Positions 32,182 through 39,431 of a DNA stretch of 53,319 nucleotides are shown piece after piece. This DNA is from Acidimicrobiales bacterium (GTDB lineage Bacteria > Actinomycetota > Acidimicrobiia > Acidimicrobiales > Palsa-688). The position numbers and the translations under genes were made by a program. The stretch is from positions 1 through 53,319 of the forward strand of contig DATLUM010000069.1 of assembly GCA_035533095.1 (NCBI GenBank). The letters run 5' to 3'. Under the pieces are notes generated by a model that saw only the letters and a program-made list of their open reading frames with translations, searched no databases and was not told the origin of the DNA. Every line of letters starts with the position of its first letter. The first letter of the stretch is position 1.

Positions 32182-32841
32182 ATGAGTCCCAAGACTGGCG
32201 TGGCGGCTGTCGCGCGCCGGCCGAGGCGGGCATCGAGCGAGGACGACAAGGCTCGCCGGCGCGAATCGCTGCTGGCCGCGGCCAAGAAGGTGTTCGCGGA
32301 GAAGGGGTTCCACGGGACGACGATGGGCGATGTCGCGAAGGCGGGTCGTTCGTCGTACGGAACGGTGTACTGGTACTTCCCCTCCAAGGACGCTCTCTTC
32401 CACGAGCTCATGGACAACCAAAAGGAGTCTCTCCGCCGCCACATCCTCTCCGCCGTCGTCGACTCAGCCGGGGCGAACCCGGGGCTGCCCGACCTGACGG
32501 CGACCCTGGAGGCAGCGATCCGGGCCACGTTCGAGTTCTTCGAAGCGGACAAAGCGACGGTGAAACTTCTCTTCCGGGATTCGTACGCGATGGGCAACCG
32601 CTTCGAGAAGCACCTGTTCGCGATATACGAGGGGTTCATATCGGATCTGTCCGACCTGATCACAGAGGCGCAGAAGCGCGGCGAGATCGTCGAGGCGCCG
32701 GCGCACGTCGTGGCATTCTCCATAGCGGCTCTCGTGGGCCAGCTCGCCTACCGCAGGCTGACAACCGACGACGGCCTCGACGCCGGTGTGATCGCACAGT
32801 TCGTCGTGAACCTTCTCCTGGATGGGCTGAGACCGAGGTGA
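32182..32841 (+). CDS. TetR/AcrR family transcriptional regulator
   Basis: 219 residues. The N-terminal helix-turn-helix domain reads RESLLAAAKKVFAEKGFHGT, then TMGDVAKAGRSSYGTVYWYF and SKDALF, a standard TetR pattern. The remaining 150 residues form the variable ligand-binding domain. GGAGGAG stands 5 nt before ATG 32182. Lying between the thioesterase and thiolase-like genes, it probably senses an acyl-CoA or related molecule. Its operator could be the palindrome at 31675-31692 or that at 34317-34336. Confidence 0.94.
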   Translation: MSPKTGVAAVARRPRRASSEDDKARRRESLLAAAKKVFAEKGFHGTTMGDVAKAGRSSYGTVYWYFPSKDALFHELMDNQKESLRRHILSAVVDSAGANPGLPDLTATLEAAIRATFEFFEADKATVKLLFRDSYAMGNRFEKHLFAIYEGFISDLSDLITEAQKRGEIVEAPAHVVAFSIAALVGQLAYRRLTTDDGLDAGVIAQFVVNLLLDGLRPR

Positions 32842-32847
32842 CTCGCG

Positions 32848-34338
32848 GTGGTTGACCCCGAACGTATTCCGGTGGTCGTCGCGGTAGGCGAGGCGAGCGA
32901 GCGCGAGGCGCTCGTCAGCCCGCTGGACCTGGCGGAACGAGCGTCGGCGGCAGCACTCGCCGGTACCCGCGCCCTGGGTTCCGCGATCGACAGGGTGGAG
33001 GTCGTGAGGATTCTCGCCGGTGGCGGACAGGCGCCGGCGTCGGAGCTGGCCGTTCGTCTCGGCATCAAGCCGAAGGCGAAGGCCACGACGACCGTCGGGG
33101 GCAACACACCCCAGTGGCTCGTCGGGAGGGCGGCCGACGACATCGCGGCAGGCCGGGTACGCGCGGTTCTGATCGCCGGCGCCGAGGCTTTGCGCAGCCA
33201 CCAGGCTCGAAGGAGCGCAGGGGCGGCACCGTCGAGCGCCGAGGATCCGCCGGATCCGGTCATCGGGGATGACCGGCCCGGGCTGTCCGACGTGGAGGTG
33301 GCGTCGGGTCTGTTCCTTCCGGCACACGTCTATCCGCTCTTCGAGAGCGCCATCGCAACACAGCTCGGGCGCAGTGTCGAAGAGCACAGGGCGGCGCTCG
33401 GGAGGTTGATGGCGCCGTTCAGCGCCGTTGCGGCAATGCGCCCGCACGCATGGTTCCCCGAGGCGCTGACGCCCCAGGCGATCTCGACTCCCTCACCTGA
33501 CAACCGCGTGACTGCGGAGCCGTACACGAAGCGCATGAACGCGGTGATCATGGTCGACCAGGGCGCCGCGGTCGTCGTCACCTCCCTCGCCGTCGCGCAG
33601 GAGCTCGGCGTGGCGGACAGTGCCGTGTTCGTGTGGTCGGCCGCCGACTGCTCGGACGTCTGGTTCCCGTCCCAGCGGCCCGACCTGGGAGCCTCGCCGG
33701 CGATCGCCGCGGCTTCGGCTGCCGCGCTGGCGGCAGCCGGAGCCGGGATGGACGACATCGCGCGACTGGACCTCTACTCGTGCTTCCCCTCCGCCGTGCA
33801 GATGGCCGCCGCGGCGCTCGGCATCGCTCCTGACGACACGCGCGGGCTCACCGTCACGGGCGGGCTGCCCTACTTCGGCGGACCCGGCAACAACTACTGC
33901 ACCCATTCGATCGCGGCGTTGACCGAATCGCTGCAGGGAGCGCAGGACGGCACTCTCGGGCTCATCACAGGGCTCGGCTGGTACATGACCAAGCATTCGG
34001 TCGGGATCTATGGGTCCACTCCCCCGCCAGGCGGTTACCGGCGGGGAGACACTTCGCGCGAGCAGCAACGGATCGACGCCACAGCGCTGGCCGCCGCCGC
34101 GGATGCGGGGGACGGGTCCAGAGCGATCGTCGAAGCGACGACTGTCATTTACGACAGGGAGGGCAATCCGACCTCCGCTCCGGTGATCGCCTCCCTGCCC
34201 GACGGCCGCCGGATCGTGGCTCGAGCGGCCGAATCCGACCTAGCCGGGCTCGCTGGATGCAACATCGCCGGCAGCGAGGTCCAGGTGTCCGGGTCCCCGC
34301 CGACCTACCACTTGGAAACTGACTCGTCAGTCAGTTAG
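32848..34338 (+). CDS. Thiolase-like protein (acetyl-CoA acetyltransferase family)
   Basis: 496 residues from GTG 32848, 6 nt after the TetR stop. The C-terminal half has LDLYSCFPSAVQMAAAALGI and GGLPYFGGPGNNYCTHSIAA, typical of thiolase-superfamily proteins. In the N-terminal half the place of the nucleophilic Cys loop reads TVGGNTPQWLVGRAADDIAA, with no Cys, as I recall for a family of about 500 residues common in actinobacteria. Classical thiolysis is therefore doubtful; another acyl transfer or a carrier role is possible. GAGG precedes the GTG. The stop lies just past the palindrome that controls the next operon. Confidence 0.85.
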   Translation: MVDPERIPVVVAVGEASEREALVSPLDLAERASAAALAGTRALGSAIDRVEVVRILAGGGQAPASELAVRLGIKPKAKATTTVGGNTPQWLVGRAADDIAAGRVRAVLIAGAEALRSHQARRSAGAAPSSAEDPPDPVIGDDRPGLSDVEVASGLFLPAHVYPLFESAIATQLGRSVEEHRAALGRLMAPFSAVAAMRPHAWFPEALTPQAISTPSPDNRVTAEPYTKRMNAVIMVDQGAAVVVTSLAVAQELGVADSAVFVWSAADCSDVWFPSQRPDLGASPAIAAASAAALAAAGAGMDDIARLDLYSCFPSAVQMAAAALGIAPDDTRGLTVTGGLPYFGGPGNNYCTHSIAALTESLQGAQDGTLGLITGLGWYMTKHSVGIYGSTPPPGGYRRGDTSREQQRIDATALAAAADAGDGSRAIVEATTVIYDREGNPTSAPVIASLPDGRRIVARAAESDLAGLAGCNIAGSEVQVSGSPPTYHLETDSSVS

Positions 34339-34341
34339 GTT
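34312..34341 (+). promoter_or_regulatory. Promoter with internal operator-like palindrome upstream of the GMC cassette
   Basis: TTGGAA (34312-34317) and TAGGTT (34336-34341) are an 18-nt-spaced -35/-10 pair. AACTGACT-CGTC-AGTCAGTT (34317-34336) is a perfect 8+8 bp inverted repeat filling the spacer, the position expected for a TetR- or GntR-type repressor operator. It overlaps the last codons of the thiolase-like gene. A second small palindrome AGGTTGAACCT follows at 34337-34347. Confidence 0.6.
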
Positions 34342-34370
34342 GAACCTGAGCTTCGCTGGGGAGGTGGAGG

Positions 34371-35126
34371 TTGGCTCAGTGGTCACGGCGGCGTTTCTTG
34401 CAGATGGCGGGCGCGGCGACGGGCTCCGGCCTGCTCGGCTGGCGGCTGCCGGCCCTGGCTGACGGAGGGCCTGGGCCCGGCGGGTTCTTGACGGCGGCGG
34501 AGATCACCACGCTGAACGCCGCCCTCGCACGGATGATCCCGGCGAGCGGCCCGGGTGACTGGTCGGCCGCGGACCTCGGCGTGGCGACCTACATCGACAA
34601 CATCCTGTCGGTGTCCTGGTCGGGCGGTTCTCCTCCCCCGGTGTTCGCGGGCGGACCGTACCGCGCCGCCAGCGCAGCCGGCCCAGGGTTCGGTGCCTTC
34701 CAGCAACTCAGCCGGGTGAAGGCGAAAGGCTGGCAAGCCCAGATCTCGCGGTGGCAGGGGCTGTACAGGTCCGGGCTCGCCGCCCTTGACAAGGCAGCAG
34801 GAGGCAACTTCGCTGCGGTGCCGTCCCCGGTTCAGGACGCGATCCTCGAGAAGTTCGACCTGTCGAACGACAAGTTCTTTGCGGTGCTTTACGACCACAC
34901 GATGGAAGGCGCCTACAGCCACCCCGTCTACGGAGGCAACACGGGGTACCGGTCATGGCAGGCCGTCGGCTTCGCGGGCGATGTGCACGGCGTGAGGTTC
35001 CCGACGGTCGGGTCGCAGGGAGCGTGGAACGTCTACGGCGGCTACGCGCCGGAGGAGATCATCGCCGTGGGGTCATCCGCGACCGAACAGCCCGTTACGG
35101 CCTCGTCTTCCCGGAGGCTGCCATGA
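34371..35126 (+). CDS. Tat-exported gluconate 2-dehydrogenase subunit 3-like protein
   Basis: 251 residues from TTG 34371, with GGAGG/GGAGGT upstream. The N-terminus carries a twin-arginine signal (SRRRFLQMAGAATGSGLLG), so it is exported folded. The mature part, beginning GGFLTAAEITTLNAALARMI, and the segment IPASGPGDWSAADLGVATYI match the small gamma subunit (subunit 3) of membrane-bound gluconate and related GMC dehydrogenases, which helps export and stabilise the large flavin subunit. HPVYGGNTGYRSWQAVGFAG is also typical. Its ATGA overlap with the next gene and the GMC gene downstream define a three-gene operon. Confidence 0.87.
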   Translation: MAQWSRRRFLQMAGAATGSGLLGWRLPALADGGPGPGGFLTAAEITTLNAALARMIPASGPGDWSAADLGVATYIDNILSVSWSGGSPPPVFAGGPYRAASAAGPGFGAFQQLSRVKAKGWQAQISRWQGLYRSGLAALDKAAGGNFAAVPSPVQDAILEKFDLSNDKFFAVLYDHTMEGAYSHPVYGGNTGYRSWQAVGFAGDVHGVRFPTVGSQGAWNVYGGYAPEEIIAVGSSATEQPVTASSSRRLP

Positions 35127-36013
35127 ACCGCCGCGCCGTGAACCGGGAGCGACGTCTCCCCCGCGCCAGGATCGTCCTCGCGATCGTCGCGACCGCGGCC
35201 GCCATAGCGTGGGCTGCCGTACCCGCCCGTGCGGCCGGTACCGACCCCACCTCGAGCGACCCGCTCGGCCCGCTGGTCGACGTCACCGCCAACTGGCAGG
35301 CGTATCAGCCGAGCTCCGACTTCTGCGTGCACCCGACGGTCTTCGAGGTTCCGGCGACGACCGAGACGGCGACCGGCAGCTCGCCCGCGTGCGCCGCCTC
35401 AGGTTTCGCGCCATCGGCCACCGGTCTCTACGAGGTGAAGATCGATACGCCGCCGCTGTGCACTGGATGCCGGCGGCTGTTCATCGACTACTCCGAGATC
35501 GCACCGAGCACCTCGACGGCTCCGACATCCCACGGGCACGCCTACTTCCGGCTGATGTCCTTGAACCCGACCTACACGGTCCCGCCGCTCGCGCACAGCC
35601 CCAACATCAAGAACCTCACCAACGACCGCCTCGTCGCGCCCCCAGGCTCTCCGGTTTCGGCCTTGACCTCGCAGGTCGACCCCTACGACATGGCATACGC
35701 GGCAGACACCGCCAACTTCGCGCACACCGCGGCACAGGGCCCCTACTACGTCGGCCCCGGTTACCTGAACACCGCCGGCCAGTGGGTCCAAGGTGCATAC
35801 CTCGACGTCGATATGTCGAAAGCGACGGAGTTGCCACAGGCGGAGGCAAACCTCATCCGCTACGCGGCCGGGTTCGACTCCTCACCGTCGACATGCCCCG
35901 ACTCGGCCGTGTTCGGCCCGACCTACACCGACGGGAACTACTTCTACGGCGGGTGCGTCAACGCGTTCGGTGCGAGCACCCAACCGGGTGTAGACCCGTG
36001 GGCGAGTAGCTGA
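35123..36013 (+). CDS. Secreted cysteine-containing protein of unknown function in the GMC cassette
   Basis: 296 residues from ATG 35123, with GGAGG at 35113-35117 and a 4-nt overlap with the gene before. The signal peptide is ARIVLAIVATAAAIAWAAVP followed by ARAAG. The mature protein has no motif I recognise. It contains Cys in SDFCVHP, PACAAS, PLCTGCRRLF, STCPDS and YGGCVNA; the CxxC is not followed by His, so it is not a c-type cytochrome site, and disulfides seem more likely. It sits where cytochrome subunits usually occur in dehydrogenase operons, so it may be an electron-transfer partner, stabiliser or substrate-binding subunit. That is inference. Confidence 0.72.
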   Translation: MNRRAVNRERRLPRARIVLAIVATAAAIAWAAVPARAAGTDPTSSDPLGPLVDVTANWQAYQPSSDFCVHPTVFEVPATTETATGSSPACAASGFAPSATGLYEVKIDTPPLCTGCRRLFIDYSEIAPSTSTAPTSHGHAYFRLMSLNPTYTVPPLAHSPNIKNLTNDRLVAPPGSPVSALTSQVDPYDMAYAADTANFAHTAAQGPYYVGPGYLNTAGQWVQGAYLDVDMSKATELPQAEANLIRYAAGFDSSPSTCPDSAVFGPTYTDGNYFYGGCVNAFGASTQPGVDPWASS

Positions 36014-36014
36014 C

Positions 36015-37820
36015 ATGGGCGGCACAGCCGACATAGTCGTCGTCGGTTCCGGCGCCGGCGGGGGCATAGCCGCCTACGTGCTGGCCCAGGCGGGGTTCTC
36101 GGTAACCGTCATCGAGAAGGGCCCCTGGGCCACCCCTGCCAACTTCGGCGATGACGAGCTTCGCTTCGGGGACCGCAACTTCATCGACCAGGACCCGCTG
36201 ATAGAGCCTCGCACCTTCAGGGACAACGCCGATCAGGGTGACCACGTGTACGTCGGCGACGTGCTCGACGTGAGCAGGTGCGTCGGCGGCGGGTCGGTGC
36301 ACTACGGGGCCGTGTGCTTCCGCTTCCGGCCCGAGGACTTCCGCGCTTACAACACATGGGGCAACCTTCCCGGGGCCGCCGTCGTCAACTGGCCCTTGAG
36401 CGATGGCGAGCTGGCATTCGGCGCCCCCGGTTCGATCTGGGACTACTACCGGCGCGTGGAGGCGCTGATCGGGGTGGCGGGTGGCCAGACGGCGGGCTCC
36501 GCGAGCCCCGGCGCCCAGATCCCGGGAAGCCTCCAGGAGCGCACCGACACGTACCCGATGCCAGGGCACCCGCCCAATTACCCGTGCTCGCTGTTCGAGA
36601 AGGCTGCGCTCGCCGCCGGGCTGCACCCGTTCCCCACACCGGTTGCGATCAACAACGGCGGTTACAAGGGGCGGCCGGGATGCACCTACTGCGGGTTCTG
36701 CTCGGGTTACGCCTGCCCGATCGAGGCCAAAGGCGACACGAGGGTAACGGCGCTGAGGCTCGCCCAGGCGACGGGGAACCTGACCATCGTCGCGGACACG
36801 TTCGTCCGCAACGTCGCAGTCGTGGGTGGCCGCGCCGTCGGCGTGAACGTCATCGACGGCGCCGGCAACGACGACTACTGGTCCGCCACCAAGGCGGTGG
36901 TCCTTGCCGCGTCGACGGTCGAGACCCCGCGGCTCGTCCTCAACTCCATCAGGGAGTCGACCCTTCCGGCCGGACTCGTGAACACGGACGCCCTTGGCCG
37001 CTACCTGATGGTGCACCACTACCCCGCCGGCGTGGGTGTGTTCGAGGAGCGGGTGGACTACTGGCGGGGCTTCTGGAGCATGCGCTGCCTGGACGACTGG
37101 TACTTCGGCCCGGGCGGGGTTTCTGACCCGCAGTTCGGCTGGGGAAACCTGCAGACGATCGGACCGTCGGGCGGGGCTCGCTCGGCCTTCGGAACCGGTG
37201 GGCTGATCTCGATGGCCAAGACTGTCGGCTGGGGCCAGACGCACAAAGAGGCGATGCGGTACCTGTTCGGCCACCTTCAGTTCCTGGGCATCATCGGCCA
37301 GGACCCACCCGTGGCGACCAATACGGTGGACCTGGACCCGACCGTGCAGGATGTGTACGGCGTTCCCGTCGCGCGGATCACGTACTCGCACCACCCGAAC
37401 AACGCCGTGGTACAGGCAGCCGCCGCGCCGCTGATCGCCGGACTCCTCGGTGAGATGGGGGCGGTGTCGACTCAGATGGTCATGCCGATCGGGGTGGGGA
37501 CGGCCATACCGCAGTTCGGGAACCAGGACACCTTCCACATGGGAGCCCTGCGCGGGTTTCCCGACACCGTGGGCGGGCTCGTGAACCACCAGATGGGCAC
37601 CATGCGCATGGGCGACGACGACTCCACGTCGGTCGTCGACCCGCACGGGCGGGTCTGGGGGGTCCCGAACATGTACGTCGCCGACGGGTCGGTGTTCCCG
37701 ACCGCCGGCGGATACAACCCGACGTTGACGATCCAGGCGATGGCCTGGCGCACGGCGGACCGCATCGTGGCAGCGCTACGCGGGGCTGGACCGCATGGCG
37801 TTCTTTCGCGTCGCCGATGA
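36015..37820 (+). CDS. GMC family oxidoreductase with Cys cluster
   Basis: 601 residues. The FAD Rossmann motif GSGAGG is at residues 11-16, HYGAV with Gly-rich GGGSVHYG near 95, and the C-terminal GMC signature VNHQMGTMRMG...YVADGSVFPTAGGYNPT supplies the active-site His and Asn. Four Cys at 223, 226, 229 and 234 (CTYCGFCSGYAC) match the position where large subunits of gluconate/sorbitol/FAD-glucose dehydrogenases have a cysteine-rich loop that can bind an iron-sulfur cluster. It has no signal of its own and is probably exported with the Tat subunit. It should oxidise an alcohol or sugar; no cytochrome c subunit is present. ATG 36015 follows the previous stop by 1 nt. Confidence 0.92.
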   Translation: MGGTADIVVVGSGAGGGIAAYVLAQAGFSVTVIEKGPWATPANFGDDELRFGDRNFIDQDPLIEPRTFRDNADQGDHVYVGDVLDVSRCVGGGSVHYGAVCFRFRPEDFRAYNTWGNLPGAAVVNWPLSDGELAFGAPGSIWDYYRRVEALIGVAGGQTAGSASPGAQIPGSLQERTDTYPMPGHPPNYPCSLFEKAALAAGLHPFPTPVAINNGGYKGRPGCTYCGFCSGYACPIEAKGDTRVTALRLAQATGNLTIVADTFVRNVAVVGGRAVGVNVIDGAGNDDYWSATKAVVLAASTVETPRLVLNSIRESTLPAGLVNTDALGRYLMVHHYPAGVGVFEERVDYWRGFWSMRCLDDWYFGPGGVSDPQFGWGNLQTIGPSGGARSAFGTGGLISMAKTVGWGQTHKEAMRYLFGHLQFLGIIGQDPPVATNTVDLDPTVQDVYGVPVARITYSHHPNNAVVQAAAAPLIAGLLGEMGAVSTQMVMPIGVGTAIPQFGNQDTFHMGALRGFPDTVGGLVNHQMGTMRMGDDDSTSVVDPHGRVWGVPNMYVADGSVFPTAGGYNPTLTIQAMAWRTADRIVAALRGAGPHGVLSRRR

Positions 37821-37871
37821 CAAGGCGGGCGTCCAGCTGCAGCCAGCGACTTGACGGGCCGGAGAAACTCA

Positions 37872-37894
37872 TTGCATCAGGAGTGCAACTAGTT
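37872..37894. promoter_or_regulatory. Candidate operator and -10 region before the TetR/dehalogenase operon
   Basis: TTGCA (37872-37876) and TGCAA (37884-37888) form an inverted repeat with a 7-nt spacer, and AACTAGTT (37887-37894) is a perfect 8-bp palindrome beside it. TACGAT (37895-37900) stands 8 nt before GTG 37909. Autoregulation by the TetR encoded just downstream would fit. Confidence 0.4.
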
Positions 37895-37908
37895 TACGAT
37901 CGCCATCG

Positions 37909-38505
37909 GTGCCCGATACCGCCGTCGACCGCCGTGTAGCCCGGGGGGAGGAAACCCGCCGGCGGCTCGCGGAGGCGATGATCGCTCTGCTCGAGGAAGG
38001 CTCGCCCCAGCCATCCGCGCGGGATATCGCAGAGCGCGCCGGGGTGTCGCTGCGCCTGGTCTTCCACCACTTCGACGACATGGAACAGGTTCTCCGCGCC
38101 GCTGTCTCGGTGCAGGTCGACCGGCACTGGAACCGGCTGCAGGCGGTCGACCCATTGCTGCCGCTCGATGAGCGGACAAGCAAAGTGGTCCGCCAACGCG
38201 AGACGCTGTACGAGGCGATCGCCCCTGTCAGGCGCGCCGCTGCTCGGGCGGAGCAGTCTTCGCCGACGGTTGCCGCCGAGCTGACCCGGGCGAGATTGCA
38301 GCTGCGGCACGGGATCGAGTCGGCATTCGACGCCGAGCTGCGGGGTTCCGGTGCCAAGGAGTTGCTGGACGCCCTGGAGGCCGCAGCCAGCTGGGAGACC
38401 TGGGAGCTGCTCCGCGGGCGGATGGGTCTGAGCCGCTCAGCCGCGCGGCGCGTCGTGGTTCGGATGATGAAGTCGCTGCTCGCAGACCAAGGAGGGTCAC
38501 GTTGA
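37909..38505 (+). CDS. TetR/AcrR family transcriptional regulator
   Basis: 198 residues from GTG 37909. The helix-turn-helix reads TRRRLAEAMIALLEEGSPQP, then SARDIAERAGVSLRLVFHHF and DDMEQVLRAAV, a TetR DNA-binding domain. The C-terminal domain is variable. Its stop overlaps the dehalogenase start (TTGA), so the two are translationally coupled, and it likely controls its own operon. Ligand unknown; a haloalkane or its product is a natural guess. Confidence 0.92.
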   Translation: MPDTAVDRRVARGEETRRRLAEAMIALLEEGSPQPSARDIAERAGVSLRLVFHHFDDMEQVLRAAVSVQVDRHWNRLQAVDPLLPLDERTSKVVRQRETLYEAIAPVRRAAARAEQSSPTVAAELTRARLQLRHGIESAFDAELRGSGAKELLDALEAAASWETWELLRGRMGLSRSAARRVVVRMMKSLLADQGGSR

Positions 38506-39428
38506 AAGTCCTGCGCACACCGGACGAGCGGTTCTCGCGCCTACCCGGCTTCGAGTTCGAGCCGCACTACGTCGACGTACCGGCCGGAGACGGTGCCGCC
38601 GGCACGATCAGAGTCCACTACCTCGACGAGGGTGATCCCGGTGCCACCGAGACGGTCCTGCTGATGCACGGGGAGCCGTCGTGGAGCTACCTGTACCGGA
38701 AGATGATCCCGCCGCTCGCCGCGGACGGCATCCGGGTCGTGGCCCCTGATCTCGTCGGTTTCGGGCGTTCGGACAAACCGGCTGACCGCAACGACTACAC
38801 CTACGAGCGCCATGTCGAATGGATGCGTTCGGCCCTCTTCGACGGTCTCGGCTTGTCCGGCCTCACCGTGGTCGGTCAGGACTGGGGCGGCCTCATCGGG
38901 CTCCGTCTGGTAGCTGAGAACCCCGACCGGTTCCGCCGGGTGGTGGCGGCGAACACCGGACTGCCGACGGGCGACATGGACATGGGCGATGCGTTTCTCG
39001 CCTGGCAGCGGTTCTCCCAGGAGACACCCGAGTTGCCGGTCGGGGGGATCATCGCCGGAGGCTGCACGACCCAGCTGCCCGAAGAGGTGGTCGCCGCCTA
39101 TGACGCCCCCTTCCCGGACGAGACCTACAAGGAAGGTGCAAGGCAGTTCCCGCTTCTTGTCCCGACCCGGCCGGACGACCCGGCTGCCGGCGCGAACCGC
39201 AAGGCGTGGGAGGTGCTGGCCGGATTCGCCAAACCGTTCCTGTGCGCGTACAGCGACGGCGACCCGATCACTCGCGGTGCGGACCAGCTGTTCCTGGCGC
39301 GAGTGCCGGGCGCCAAGGGGCAGGCCCACACGACAATCTCAGGCGGAGGCCATTTCCTGCAGGAAGACCGCGGGCCGGAACTCGCCGCGGCCGTCGCCGA
39401 CTTCATTCGAACCAACCGGGAGGGCTGA
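38502..39428 (+). CDS. Haloalkane dehalogenase
   Basis: 308 residues from TTG 38502, with AAGGAGGG upstream. HGEPSWSYLYRKM at 56-68 is the oxyanion/halide-stabilising segment of haloalkane dehalogenases, GQDWGG at 125-130 gives the nucleophile Asp127 and halide-binding Trp128, and GGGHFLQEDRG supplies the catalytic His. The Asp of YSDGDPITRGA is the probable acid. Asp as nucleophile with Trp next to it separates it from ordinary alpha/beta hydrolases and epoxide hydrolases. It hydrolyses carbon-halogen bonds to alcohol and halide in the cytoplasm. It is coupled to a TetR regulator and followed after 3 nt by a sulfatase gene. Confidence 0.92.
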   Translation: MKVLRTPDERFSRLPGFEFEPHYVDVPAGDGAAGTIRVHYLDEGDPGATETVLLMHGEPSWSYLYRKMIPPLAADGIRVVAPDLVGFGRSDKPADRNDYTYERHVEWMRSALFDGLGLSGLTVVGQDWGGLIGLRLVAENPDRFRRVVAANTGLPTGDMDMGDAFLAWQRFSQETPELPVGGIIAGGCTTQLPEEVVAAYDAPFPDETYKEGARQFPLLVPTRPDDPAAGANRKAWEVLAGFAKPFLCAYSDGDPITRGADQLFLARVPGAKGQAHTTISGGGHFLQEDRGPELAAAVADFIRTNREG

Positions 39429-39431
39429 ACC

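Noticed and set aside
35958-37646. 562-residue open frame antisense to the GMC oxidoreductase
   Set aside because: High GC leaves long antisense frames open. The composition (Arg/His/Val/Gly-rich, no motifs) and the clear GMC protein on the other strand show that it is a shadow.
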